From contig JAWUVI010000017.1 in assembly GCA_034112445.1 (NCBI GenBank), positions 62,001 through 126,000 on the forward strand: a stretch of DNA of 64,000 nucleotides, given 5' to 3'. The notes beneath the pieces are model-generated. The model did not search any database. It was not told the origin of the DNA and was given only the letters and a program-made list of their open reading frames with translations. Positions 36,712-44,742 of this stretch are shown here, one piece after another; the stretch's first letter is position 1, and each line of letters starts with the position of its first letter. The stretch is from Pelagadaptatus sp034112445. Lineage in GTDB: Bacteria; Pseudomonadota; Gammaproteobacteria; Pseudomonadales; Cellvibrionaceae. Both the position numbers and the translations under genes were made by a program.

Positions 36712-37550
36712 GGTGGTTTTATTTGAGCCAGTTCGTCAAATACGGGTTCACGTTTTTCCATCTTAGCGGTGAAGGTTTCCATCATGTCAACTTGCGGTTG
36801 AAACATCCCACTTTGCCAAGTCGCCATATATTTTAAACTGTCAGCCACGCTGTGATCGCGTGAATAATTTATCATCTCTTTACAGCCATTCACTGCCATC
36901 GGTGAACGTGACGCGATCTGTGCGGCAATATCCATTACGTAGGCTTGCATTGACTCTGTATCAGGGAATACTTTGTTCACTAGACCAAATTCTCTTGCTT
37001 CTTCGGAGTACATGCGTCGTCCGGTATAAGCCAGTTCACGCACAAGACCTTGGGGGATAAGATGAGGCAGACGCTGGAGGGTGCCGACATCGGCTGTCAT
37101 GCCTAATTTTGTTTCTTCAATACTGAAAAAAGCGTCTTCAGTACAATAACGACTGTCGCAGGCGCTGATCATATCTACTGCACCACCAATACACCCACCG
37201 TGAATGGCCGCCAAAACGGGCATACGAGCATTTTCTAAGCTGCTTAGGCAATCTTGCAGCTGTAAGACTAAGCGGCGTAGGTTTTCATGTTTACGGGCAA
37301 GCTCTATTTGTTTGCCGAGGTTATCACCACCAAATACGGCTAGATCCATACCCGCACAAAAATGTTTACCCGTTGATGAAATCACAATGACTCTGGCAGA
37401 GCTATCACTGTCTATTTGCGTGACGATTTCAGGTAGCTCAGTCCAGAATGCCGCAGTCATCGTATTTAACGTATCAGGACAGTTTAATTGCAAGTGGGCA
37501 ATTTTATTGTTTATTTCAAGCTTAAAGGCTGTGTATTCGGTCGTGGACAT
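36699..37550 (-). CDS. Delta3,5-Delta2,4-dienoyl-CoA isomerase
   Basis: 283-residue crotonase. Compared with rat ECH1, the residues that define this activity are in place: D126 (GGAVDMISACD), E146 (SIEETKLG) and D154 (TADVGTLQRLP), aligned with D176, E196 and D204; the oxyanion loops are KHFCAGMDLAVF and HGGCIGGAVD. The enzyme moves double bonds of 3,5-dienoyl-CoA to the 2,4 form, which FadH then reduces; fadH lies 74 bp downstream on the same strand. Both probably answer to the divergent TetR regulator. Confidence 0.88.
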   Translation of the reverse strand: MSTTEYTAFKLEINNKIAHLQLNCPDTLNTMTAAFWTELPEIVTQIDSDSSARVIVISSTGKHFCAGMDLAVFGGDNLGKQIELARKHENLRRLVLQLQDCLSSLENARMPVLAAIHGGCIGGAVDMISACDSRYCTEDAFFSIEETKLGMTADVGTLQRLPHLIPQGLVRELAYTGRRMYSEEAREFGLVNKVFPDTESMQAYVMDIAAQIASRSPMAVNGCKEMINYSRDHSVADSLKYMATWQSGMFQPQVDMMETFTAKMEKREPVFDELAQIKPPFSA

Positions 37551-37593
37551 AGCTTTCTCCTTCGTTAACGCGTTAAGTCATCTCTGAATAAAA

Positions 37594-37610
37594 ACTAGAC
37601 GCTGTCTAGT
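37594..37610. promoter_or_regulatory. TetR-type operator 1
   Basis: Palindrome ACTAGACGCTGTCTAGT (7-3-7) in the 123-bp divergent region between the dienoyl-CoA isomerase and the tetR gene. It shares the centre GACGCTGTC with a second palindrome 45 bp away, a typical layout for a divergently encoded TetR repressor. Confidence 0.75.
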
Positions 37611-37638
37611 CTTGATAGCGCTAAATTACTGCTATATT

Positions 37639-37651
37639 TTGACGCTGTCAA
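37639..37651. promoter_or_regulatory. TetR-type operator 2
   Basis: Palindrome TTGACGCTGTCAA (5-3-5), 22 bp before the tetR ATG, with the same GACGCTGTC centre as operator 1. A TATATTTT stretch just before it may be the -10 of tetR. A further half-site, TTGACGCT, touches the start codon (37666-37673). Confidence 0.75.
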
Positions 37652-37673
37652 GATAGTTTGCTAAATTGACGCT

Positions 37674-38288
37674 ATGAAAAAGAATTATCATCACGGTGAT
37701 TTACACCAACAGTTAATTAGCGAAGCCGCCAAAATCATTCAAGCAGAAGGAGAGGCGGGTTTGTCAATGCGAAAACTGGCGACCCAAGTTGGGGTTTCTA
37801 GAACTGCGCCATACCATCATTTTAAAGACAAGCATGAGCTCTTGTGTGCTATTGCGGAAGAGGGTTTCTGCCGCTTTAATGAATTACGACAGCCTCTGTA
37901 CACTATGGCTAACCCTGTATCAGAAGAAGGGTTACAGTTGGTGGTTAAAGGCTATGTGCAGTTCGCCACTCAATTTCCTGAGTATTATGACTTGATGTTT
38001 GGGGGGCATATTTGGAAGTCTGATCGCTTAACCGCCAGTCTACGTGCACAAGCCTACCAATCGTTTCGTGCCGAAGTAGATCGTGCACGCCAATGGCAAG
38101 TTGACGGCCTGATTGATGATTCTATTGATGTGCTGCGATACGCCCAAGTGAGCTGGAGTACGATGCACGGGATGAGCCGGTTATTGATAGACGGTATTTA
38201 TGTTGATCAAACGGCCATTGAGTCTATGTGCGACACCGCTGTACAAATGTTTCTTACCTTTTTAAAAAATAACCAAGCCAGTAACTGA
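37674..38288 (+). CDS. TetR-family transcription regulator
   Basis: 204 residues. The N-terminal helix-turn-helix is LISEAAKIIQAEGEAGLSMRKLATQVGVSRTAPYHHFKDKHELL (residues 15-60); the C-terminal part is an alpha-helical ligand domain of the WHG type. It is divergent from the dienoyl-CoA isomerase and fadH genes, and the shared intergenic region has two matching palindromes. A repressor of this fatty-acid oxidation cluster and of itself, relieved by an acyl-CoA or fatty acid, is the likely role (inference). Confidence 0.9.
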   Translation: MKKNYHHGDLHQQLISEAAKIIQAEGEAGLSMRKLATQVGVSRTAPYHHFKDKHELLCAIAEEGFCRFNELRQPLYTMANPVSEEGLQLVVKGYVQFATQFPEYYDLMFGGHIWKSDRLTASLRAQAYQSFRAEVDRARQWQVDGLIDDSIDVLRYAQVSWSTMHGMSRLLIDGIYVDQTAIESMCDTAVQMFLTFLKNNQASN

Positions 38289-38326
38289 TTTAATCACAGT
38301 GCTAATAATTGACTTTATCCTCAATG

Positions 38327-38704
38327 CTAATTCAAATCGGCGGCGTGTTGTTTGAGTAATTTCAGCGGGATAATTTCTAGCGCGTTGATGTGAGTTCTTC
38401 GTAAGTAAACCCTAGGCGCCATTTTGTTGTCTTTTGCTTCTAACCAACGTGCAGCGCATAAACACCATGTGTCTCCTGGCTTCAAGCCCGGAAAGTTATG
38501 CTCAGGTACGGGTGTCGATAAATCATTGCCTCGAAATCTAGAATATTCTAAAAAAGGTTGTGATATTTCAATGCAAACAGTGTGCGACCCCAAATCTTCT
38601 TTGCACGTATTGCATTTTCCGTCACGGAAAAAACCCGTGGTTGGAGAGTCGCCACAGACTTCTAATGGTTCGTTAAAAATGTTGATTGATTCTTCTTTGT
38701 CCAT
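38327..38704 (-). CDS. DUF2237 family protein
   Basis: 125 residues with the DUF2237 signature: INIFNEPLEVCGDSPTTGFFRDGKCNTCKEDLGSHTVC, then FLEYSRFRGNDLSTPVPEHNFPGLKPGDTWCLCAARW and APRVYLRRTHINALEI. Several conserved cysteines suggest metal or redox chemistry, but no function is established. The ATG at 38704 has AAGG seven bases upstream and is preferred over the TTG at 38710. It converges on the tetR gene. Confidence 0.88.
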   Translation of the reverse strand: MDKEESINIFNEPLEVCGDSPTTGFFRDGKCNTCKEDLGSHTVCIEISQPFLEYSRFRGNDLSTPVPEHNFPGLKPGDTWCLCAARWLEAKDNKMAPRVYLRRTHINALEIIPLKLLKQHAADLN

Positions 38705-38832
38705 TTTCAAAGCCTTATATTGGTTTGGGTGTGTGACTTAATCGAGTTAGATAATTGGGCATTTATTGACCCAAAGATAGACATTCTATTTTACGATAGG
38801 TTTTTTGTTTTACATAAGTGGTTCGGGTTATC

Positions 38833-39270
38833 TCAATCGTTAGCTATTGCTTGTAACGCCGCACGAATTTTATCTGGGATGGGAGCCGGTTTGTTGGTTT
38901 TTCTATCAACAAACACATGCACGAAATGACCATTGGCAGCGGCTACGGCCTCACCTTTTTTAAAGATAGCGATACCGTATTCCACCGAGCTGTTGCCTAA
39001 CCGATTGACTCTTAATCCGGTTTCAATTTCGTCGGGATAAGCGATGGCGCTGTGGTAATTGCAACCTGAGTTCACAACAAAACCAATCACAGGGCCGGAC
39101 TCAATATTTAAGTCAGCCTTTTCGATCAGGTAGTTGTTGGCGGCTGTGTCGAAGTACGAGTAGTACACGACATTATTAACATGGCCATAGACATCGTTGT
39201 CGCTCCAACGTGTTGTAATAGTATCAAAGTGACAATAGTTTTCTCGGGTTTCAATAGTGCGGTCAGTCAT
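38833..39270 (-). CDS. Acyl-CoA thioesterase, hot-dog fold
   Basis: 145 residues of the 4HBT/YbgC-like thioesterase group: TRWSDNDVYGHVNNVVYYSYFDTAANNYLI contains the catalytic Asp and the conserved H-V-N-N. It probably hydrolyses acyl-CoA; chain length cannot be read. AGAGGAC precedes the ATG. It stands 36 bp downstream of the Fe-ADH gene on the same strand, so the two may be cotranscribed. Confidence 0.88.
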   Translation of the reverse strand: MTDRTIETRENYCHFDTITTRWSDNDVYGHVNNVVYYSYFDTAANNYLIEKADLNIESGPVIGFVVNSGCNYHSAIAYPDEIETGLRVNRLGNSSVEYGIAIFKKGEAVAAANGHFVHVFVDRKTNKPAPIPDKIRAALQAIAND

Positions 39271-39306
39271 AATGTCCTCTTAGCTGTAGAATCTCGGTGG
39301 TGGCTT

Positions 39307-40470
39307 TTAATAGGCCGCTTGATAAATGGATAGGGCAGCAGGGTAATCAACCTCTTTAGGATTATTTACCAATAAGCGAGTTTGCAACATGGCATCGTTT
39401 GCAAGCGTTGGTAAAAAGTCTTCCGTAATCTTCATTTCTCGTAAGCGAGTCGGTAAACCAAGTTCTTTAATTAAAGCTTCTAGTTTATCGATTAACAGCA
39501 CGCTGATTTCCTGCACTGTACCTATGAATTTTTCGTTAGGAAAAATAATGGGGGCAAGTTCGGCGTAAAGCTCTGCCGCATTGGGTAAATTAAAACGCAT
39601 CACATGTGGTAGAACCAAAGAATTACTCAAACCATGGGGAATATGAAAGTGTCCTCCAAGCGGGTAAGCCAGTGCATGAACCGCCGCAACAGGCGAGTTG
39701 GCAAAGGCTTGTCCGGCCATCATGGCACCCAACAACATATTCTCACGCGACTCTTGATTGGTTCCATCGTGAACCGCAGTTTGAATATTACTGGCCATGA
39801 GCCGCAGGGCTTCTTTCGCCATAAGATCTGACATTGGGTTCTTTTTGGTATTGTTGGTAAAGGCTTCAATGGCATGGACCATTGCATCAATACCGGTAGC
39901 GGCGGTTACATGTGCCGGTAAGCCCATGGTTAACTCAGCATCTAATATGGCAAAGTCGGGTAAAAATAGCGGTGTTACGGCACCCATTTTAGTGGTTGAA
40001 CCGGTAGTAACTATGGCAACGGGCGTCACTTCTGATCCGGTACCCGCTGTGGTTGGTATTTGTAGTAGTGGTAGTCGTTTACCTCGGGCATTATCTATCC
40101 CATAAATATCATTTAGCGATTGCTGGCTGTCAGGGTGTGCTAACAGAGCCACGATTTTAGCGACATCCATAGAGCTGCCACCACCAAAACCTATAATGGC
40201 GTCGACCTTAGCTTGCTTGGCCATATCGATAGCCTCTAAGACAACATTTTCAGGTGGATCTGCTTGTACATCGGTGAATAGTTGGATGGCTATGTTGGCT
40301 TGTTGAAGGTTTTCTAGTGTTGTTCTATGCAGGCCTAATTGTCTGATACCAGGATCGGTAATAAACATGACCGACGTTATACCCTGTTGTTTGCAAAGGT
40401 CAGATAAACGTGAGGCGGAACCAAATTCACAAATAATACGTTGGCTGGTGGCGAAGCTGAATGGGTTCAT
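39307..40470 (-). CDS. Iron-containing alcohol dehydrogenase
   Basis: 387 residues of the group III (Fe-ADH) family: nucleotide loop GFGGGSSMDVAKIVALL, PLLQIPTTAGTGSEVTPVAIVT, and metal-binding His residues in GIDAMVHAIEAF and HALAYPLGGHFHIPHGLSNSLVLPHVMRFN. It oxidises or reduces a primary alcohol/aldehyde pair, perhaps feeding the fatty-acid genes around it. The frame is open to 40533, but ATG 40470 has AGGAAG close upstream and begins at the conserved region. Confidence 0.9.
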   Translation of the reverse strand: MNPFSFATSQRIICEFGSASRLSDLCKQQGITSVMFITDPGIRQLGLHRTTLENLQQANIAIQLFTDVQADPPENVVLEAIDMAKQAKVDAIIGFGGGSSMDVAKIVALLAHPDSQQSLNDIYGIDNARGKRLPLLQIPTTAGTGSEVTPVAIVTTGSTTKMGAVTPLFLPDFAILDAELTMGLPAHVTAATGIDAMVHAIEAFTNNTKKNPMSDLMAKEALRLMASNIQTAVHDGTNQESRENMLLGAMMAGQAFANSPVAAVHALAYPLGGHFHIPHGLSNSLVLPHVMRFNLPNAAELYAELAPIIFPNEKFIGTVQEISVLLIDKLEALIKELGLPTRLREMKITEDFLPTLANDAMLQTRLLVNNPKEVDYPAALSIYQAAY

Positions 40471-40719
40471 GTTCTTCCTTTTAGGGGTGATTTTAGCAGT
40501 CATTATAATGACTAAAAAAAATCTATGTGACACTAATAATATTCAATATTCGCCAATATTATTAAGCGCTACTTAGTTCTTCTAAAGCATTCGTGTATTA
40601 CCGGATAAGAATGCTATTCTTTGATCTCATTTGAGTGCTATTGATCGTGTTACTTAGAGTGTTAGAGTGCTTGTTAACGTATTTATTAGAGTACTAAGGC
40701 AGTTTGAGGAACCAATGTT

Positions 40720-41589
40720 ATGAGCCATCCGACGTATCAAACAATTCAATACGATGTTAAAGATTTAATACTTACTCTCACGTTAAATAGGCCAGATAAC
40801 CTTAATTCTTTTACCGTAGAAATGGCTGATGAATTGATTCACGCATTTAACCGTGCCAGTGATGATGATGCCGTGAGCGCCATTGTTGTAACGGGAGCGG
40901 GGAGAGCTTTTTGTGCCGGTATGGATTTAAACCAGAGTGGCAATGTTTTTGGTTTGAATGAAAGTCAGAAGCCTACGCTAAAAGACATGCAAACTAACGA
41001 CAAGATTGACAGCATAAGTGATACCGGTGGTCTAGTTACGTTAAGTATTTATGATTGTAAAAAGCCGGTCATAGCGGCTGTGAATGGACCTGCAGTTGGT
41101 ATTGGCGCGACAATGATGGCGGCCATGGATATTCGTTTGGCATCCGAAAAAGCTAGGTTTGGTTTTGTTTTTGCCAAAATAGGCATTACCCCAGAAGCTT
41201 GCTCAAGTTGGTTTTTACCGAGAATTGTAGGTATTTCACAAGCGTTGGAGTGGGTGTATACCGGAGAGATTTTTGACGCCAATACGGCGAAAGAAAAAGG
41301 CTTTGTTAGATCCGTTCATGCACCAGAAAATCTCTTAGAGGAAGCTTACAAAATAGCTCGTAGTATTGCTGAAAAGTCTCAAGTATCAATAACCTTAGCC
41401 AGACAAATGATGCTTAAGTTATCGGCTGCTAACCACCCTCGGGAGGCTCATAATGTTGATTCCTTGGCTATTTTTTATACCAGCAGTAAGGACGGCAAAG
41501 AGGGAGTGGCATCGTTCTTAGAGAAACGTGCTCCAGAATTCACTCAAAAATCTTCAACGGATATGCCAGATTTTTATCCGTGGTGGTAA
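40720..41589 (+). CDS. Enoyl-CoA hydratase/isomerase family protein
   Basis: 289-residue crotonase: ILTLTLNRPDNLNSFTVEMADELIHAF, oxyanion loop RAFCAGMDLNQSGN, GPAVGIGATMMAAMDIRLASEKARFGFVFAKIGITPEACSSWFLPRIVG. The catalytic pair of a classical hydratase is only partly present (the second Glu position is in GITPEACS), so it may be an isomerase or hydratase of a particular acyl-CoA. It is divergent from the Fe-ADH gene and a single gene on its strand. Confidence 0.85.
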   Translation: MSHPTYQTIQYDVKDLILTLTLNRPDNLNSFTVEMADELIHAFNRASDDDAVSAIVVTGAGRAFCAGMDLNQSGNVFGLNESQKPTLKDMQTNDKIDSISDTGGLVTLSIYDCKKPVIAAVNGPAVGIGATMMAAMDIRLASEKARFGFVFAKIGITPEACSSWFLPRIVGISQALEWVYTGEIFDANTAKEKGFVRSVHAPENLLEEAYKIARSIAEKSQVSITLARQMMLKLSAANHPREAHNVDSLAIFYTSSKDGKEGVASFLEKRAPEFTQKSSTDMPDFYPWW

Positions 41590-41690
41590 GTTCAGTAAAA
41601 ACTGTGGGCGCTGATGGTGGCATTGCTAGACACCTAAACTTCAGGCACTAGAATTGAGCACATGAGCCACACCTAACAACAGGAAATATT

Positions 41691-42380
41691 TTGAACATTT
41701 CATACGCCGTGCGTCTCATCGTTATTTGTGCCTGTCTCTGGAGTACACTTGCTTCAGCTGATAAACCTCAATACCCTATAAAAGCAGTAATTCCTGACAG
41801 TATCACTCGTCTGTTTCCCGAGAAAGCCGAATCGATAAAAAGCGTTCTAGCGACTACGGATTTTGAATTTGAATATACGGTACGCCCTGATCTAAGAAGC
41901 GGATACGACTTCAGTAAAAATAACGTAGATCTTATTGTTTACGCCAATAAAACAGAACCATCTAATTTTAATCCCATTAAAATACTTCCCCCCGTGGATA
42001 CTCTCAACCTATGGTGGTGGACTGCAAATCCCGAACTCTGCAAACTGAGTAAAGCCGAGCGCTTTCAAATGACCGTTGTCGGAATACAGGGGTTAAAATT
42101 TTACGAAGAAATGATCTTTCCACACTTTAAACATCACGTTGGAATTCCAAAGGTGGGTAACTTAGTCAAACTATTACTTCGTGACCGCGCCCAATTTACA
42201 ATCGGCTCAAAACCTGGCATTCAGCTTCTCGATGATATCGATCAAATAACGCAGTGTGAAGACGATGAACCTTTTCTAACGATAAATTTCTACACTCATA
42301 TTCATCCCGACTATGCACACACAGTTCCAGCGATAGAAGCGGCCTATCAAAAAGCGTTTGGCAATCTAGAACCACGGTAA
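41691..42380 (+). CDS. Secreted protein, substrate-binding-protein-like
   Basis: 229 residues: signal peptide (about 1-23, LIVICACLWSTLASA) followed by a periplasmic-binding-like sequence (YDFSKNNVDLIVYANKTEPSNF, VVGIQGLKFYEEMIFPHF, LVKLLLRDRAQFTIGSKPGIQLL, and a terminal PAIEAAYQKAFG). The pattern recalls family 3 solute-binding proteins that lack a transporter partner. The start is TTG with AGGAAA five bases before it. No ABC permease or kinase domain is adjacent. It ends 20 bp before the tRNA-Leu promoter. Confidence 0.65.
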   Translation: MNISYAVRLIVICACLWSTLASADKPQYPIKAVIPDSITRLFPEKAESIKSVLATTDFEFEYTVRPDLRSGYDFSKNNVDLIVYANKTEPSNFNPIKILPPVDTLNLWWWTANPELCKLSKAERFQMTVVGIQGLKFYEEMIFPHFKHHVGIPKVGNLVKLLLRDRAQFTIGSKPGIQLLDDIDQITQCEDDEPFLTINFYTHIHPDYAHTVPAIEAAYQKAFGNLEPR

Positions 42381-42399
42381 AAATGGTTGTTGAAGCCGA

Positions 42400-42428
42400 T
42401 TGACAACCCATAAACAGATCACTAATAT
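42400..42428 (+). promoter_or_regulatory. Sigma-70 promoter of tRNA-Leu
   Basis: TTGACA at 42400-42405 and TAATAT at 42423-42428 with exact 17-bp spacing, 15 bp before the tRNA. The stretch after the -10 box is GC-rich (TCGCGCC), as in stringently controlled stable-RNA promoters. Confidence 0.85.
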
Positions 42429-42443
42429 TCGCGCCTCGATCTT

Positions 42444-42530
42444 GCCCAGATGGTGAAATTGGTAGACACGCCAGCTTCAGGTGCTGGTGGCCGCAAGGCC
42501 GTGGAGGTTCAAGTCCTCTTCTGGGCACCA
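42444..42530 (+). tRNA. tRNA-Leu(CAG)
   Basis: An 87-nt class II tRNA. Acceptor arms GCCCAGA/TCTGGGC pair fully; the anticodon stem is CCAGC/GCTGG with loop TTCAGGT and anticodon CAG (42478-42480); a long variable arm GGCCGCAAGGCC and the T-arm GGAGG-TTCAAGT-CCTCT follow, with encoded CCA. The last 22 bases are repeated at 44743, marking an integration site. Confidence 0.97.
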
Positions 42531-42531
42531 T
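42509..42531 (+). mobile_element. attL: tRNA-Leu 3' end, first copy of 23-bp direct repeat
   Basis: The 23 bases from the T-loop through CCA and one further T are identical to 44743-44765. Integrases of the P4 type recombine in the 3' part of tRNA genes and leave such direct repeats. Confidence 0.9.
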
Positions 42532-42614
42532 TATTAAATCCAGCAACATCCGAAAACGTCTAAAAACACTATAAAAACAGGCTTTTTTTGTAAACACTGC
42601 ATCCGATGTCGTGT

Positions 42615-42702
42615 TGTAACATTTTGCTAAATCCGCACTTTATTGTAACATCAGATGTAACATTAGGATTCCAACCCAATCTGAAGTTTCGTGAGTGTTA
42701 CA
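42615..42702. repeat. TGTAACA repeat cluster (possible integrase arm sites), left end
   Basis: TGTAACA at 42615-42621, 42644-42650 and 42656-42662, and the reverse TGTTACA at 42696-42702, all within 90 bp between attL and the integrase start. One exact copy (44668-44674) and one variant, GGTAACA (44680-44686), lie near the other end. The placement suits integrase arm-type or excisionase binding sites (inference). Confidence 0.6.
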
Positions 42703-43143
42703 ATGCCAAAAACGACCAGACAACTCACCAGTACCGAAATAAAACTGGCTAAGCCTAAAAACAAAGAATATAACCATCGCTGATGGTAAAGGCCTGTACC
42801 TTCGCGTTAAGCCCAACAGCTCCAAACTTTGGCTGTTCAATTTCACTCGGCCCGTCATTAAAAAAAGAGCCAACCTTGGTCTGGGAAACTATCCCGATCT
42901 ATCATTAGCTGATGCCAGAGAGAAAGCTCAAGAATTTCGAACCGTCTTAGCGAAGGGTTTAGACCCGCAGAATATAGGCAGGAGCAGGAGCTCAAAGCCA
43001 ACGAAGCCTATGCCAGCACTTTTCGGGTAGTAGCCGATAGGTGGCTCAAACTCAAACAACCTAATGTTTCCGAAACATACTATAAAAAAATCGATGACCG
43101 ACTAAATAAATTCGTCTTTCCCTGGCTGGGCAATATTCCAATC
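42703..43143 (+). pseudogene. P4-type tyrosine integrase, frameshifted and truncated
   Basis: Begins ATG MPKTTRQLTSTEIKLAKPKNKEYN, the usual start of tRNA-targeting integrases with the DUF4102 arm-binding domain. One extra base near 42772 shifts the frame (the original frame then hits TGA), and the second frame reads IADGKGLYLRVKPNSSKLW ... LGLGNYPDLSLADAREKA. A lost base near 42969 restores the first frame at EYRQEQELKANEAYASTFRVVADRW ... FVFPWLGNIPI. Homology stops near 43143; the whole catalytic domain (R-H-R-Y) is missing. The element is therefore immobile by itself. Its end overlaps the 3' end of the Fic gene on the other strand. Confidence 0.85.
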
Positions 43144-44253
43144 CATCAATTCATACAGTTCGACATCGTTACTATCCACGGTGATTAACTGAATCAACTT
43201 AGGATGAATAAACAATCTCTCCCTTCCCACCTGCTGCTCGACTAACACTCCAATACTTACCAGTTTTTTCAGATATTCAGAGGCCGTCTGACGCTTGGCA
43301 ATGTTAGCCTCTATCAGGTTACTTATGCGGCAGTACGGCTGTTCAAAAATCGTATCAATTAGTTCACGGCTATATATTTTGGGTAACTGCTCCCGCACAT
43401 AATCGGCAGTGTGATCTGCCAGCTTACGAATGCTAATAATTTTCTGTGTTGTCCATTGCGCTGTGCTTTCTACCGCTTGCAGCATATAGAGCAGCCATGG
43501 TTCCCATGCCTGCTCGCGAGTCACTTTGAGTAGATTGCTATAGTACTGGCTCTTGTTGGCGATGATGTAACGGCTTAAATACAAAATCGGCAGGTTAAGC
43601 AATTCTTCCTGCACTAGGTACAGGATATTCAAAACCCTCCCGGTGCGACCATTACCATCTGTGAAGGGATGAATTGCCTCAAACTGGTAGTGCATCACCC
43701 CCATACGTATGAGAGGGTCTAGCTCTGGGTGCTCATAAAGCAGTTTTTCCCAGTTACTTAACAGGTCACGAAGCACTTTTTCACCTTCAGGAGGTGTATA
43801 AATGATCTCGCCAGTTTTATCGTTCGCCAAGGTTGTGCCAGGAACTTTGCGCACGCTCATATCGACACCCTTGATCTGGCTGCAGATGGATTCGGCCATA
43901 TTAGTATTGATGGGGCGCTTTGATAACGCCTGCCAGCCTTCGTACAAGGCTCTGCGATAACGCAAGGCCTCCTTAGTCGCTAAATCTGCGTGGGCATCAT
44001 CGCTATCGGCAAATTGAAAAAGCTTATCTGTGGTTGTAACGATATTCTCTATTTCAGAGCTATCTTTGGCCTCTAATAATGGCAAGGTGTTGATCAACAT
44101 CGCCTGATTGGGAATTAATTCAGCTGCTTGCTTAAGCTCTGCCAATGCGGCTCTGGCTTCAATGCAGCGTTTCAAAACGGCTTTGGTTTCCAGTTCGACC
44201 TCAGGTGGTAAAAGAGGCAGGTCGTTATATGGTTTTTCAGGGTTCCAGTTCAT
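43102..44253 (-). CDS. Class II Fic-family AMP-transferase
   Basis: 383 residues. The Fic_N part carries the inhibitory motif SSEIEN (residues 65-70, S-x3-E-N), which marks a class II, self-inhibited Fic. The catalytic core is IHPFTDGNGRTGR with H195, all residues intact, and the flap region TGEIIYTPPEG is present. A C-terminal winged helix (CRISNLIEANIAKRQTASEYLKKLVSIGVLVEQQVGRERLFIHPKL) could bind DNA. Fic proteins AMPylate target proteins; the target is unknown. The last 14 residues or so are antisense to the broken integrase, so the C-terminus may be a fusion. Only intact gene inside the element. Confidence 0.9.
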   Translation of the reverse strand: MNWNPEKPYNDLPLLPPEVELETKAVLKRCIEARAALAELKQAAELIPNQAMLINTLPLLEAKDSSEIENIVTTTDKLFQFADSDDAHADLATKEALRYRRALYEGWQALSKRPINTNMAESICSQIKGVDMSVRKVPGTTLANDKTGEIIYTPPEGEKVLRDLLSNWEKLLYEHPELDPLIRMGVMHYQFEAIHPFTDGNGRTGRVLNILYLVQEELLNLPILYLSRYIIANKSQYYSNLLKVTREQAWEPWLLYMLQAVESTAQWTTQKIISIRKLADHTADYVREQLPKIYSRELIDTIFEQPYCRISNLIEANIAKRQTASEYLKKLVSIGVLVEQQVGRERLFIHPKLIQLITVDSNDVELYELMDWNIAQPGKDEFI

Positions 44254-44263
44254 ATGTTTGTAA

Positions 44264-44269
44264 ATTATA
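44264..44269 (-). promoter_or_regulatory. Probable -10 box of the fic gene
   Basis: TATAAT on the minus strand, ten bases from the ATG, so the transcript would start only about five bases before the start codon. No Shine-Dalgarno is visible. No good -35 is seen at 17 bp; that space is filled by the inverted repeats. Confidence 0.5.
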
Positions 44270-44274
44270 GTTTT

Positions 44275-44331
44275 ATCGACACGTCGGCAGCTTATGTCGA
44301 TGGCATCGACACGTCAACCCATTATGTCGAT
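44275..44331. promoter_or_regulatory. Tandem double operator upstream of fic
   Basis: Two 27-bp units, 44275-44301 and 44305-44331, with a 30-bp period. Each has 7-bp inverted arms ATCGACA / TGTCGAT separated by 13 nt; the inner part also shares CGTC and TTA. They begin 21 bp before the Fic start codon and cover the promoter. The winged helix in the Fic protein makes self-regulation plausible (inference). Confidence 0.75.
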
Positions 44332-44742
44332 ATAAGTTAAAAATGTAGCCATATATGTGCTGTGGAAGGGGTTTTTGGTAAAACATGGATATTTTTTATG
44401 ATTTTCTAACCCTATTTTTGCATTATGGTTAGAAAATACAGTTCGTAGATGTCTGTTATCCGTCTAATTGACTGCTACTCTAGCGTCCAATTGCTTGTTT
44501 CAAGCATCGTATCATTGAGAAGCTGGGCGCTAACTTCTCAAAAATGACAATTTTTGATCAAGACAAAAACAGTGCTTTCCTATTTTATGAAATTTCAGTG
44601 GTGAATTATTGAGCTGTTGAGAGGCGCAGAGGAATAGGATTCGCATGGCTAAATGGTTAGATTTTGATGTAACACTTGAGGTAACATTGTTATTTTTTAA
44701 TATTAAATAAACATAGTAAAAACAAATAGTTATGAATTTAAA
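44332..44742. other. Non-coding right part of the island
   Basis: No convincing gene. It contains a perfect 11-bp inverted repeat ATTTTCTAACC / GGTTAGAAAAT (44401-44411 and 44427-44437, 15-nt spacer) and a 21-codon frame at 44645 after GAGGAA that is too short to support. One TGTAACA (44668-44674) and one GGTAACA (44680-44686) lie near the attR side. Confidence 0.5.

Noticed and set aside
42196..42597. A 133-codon frame antisense to tRNA-Leu
   Set aside because: It reads through the complement of the tRNA (RRGLEPPRPCGHQHLKLACL), a well-known false gene product of tRNA-Leu loci.
44645..44710. A 21-codon frame after GAGGAA in the island
   Set aside because: Too short, low complexity at its end, and overlapping the likely attachment-arm repeats.
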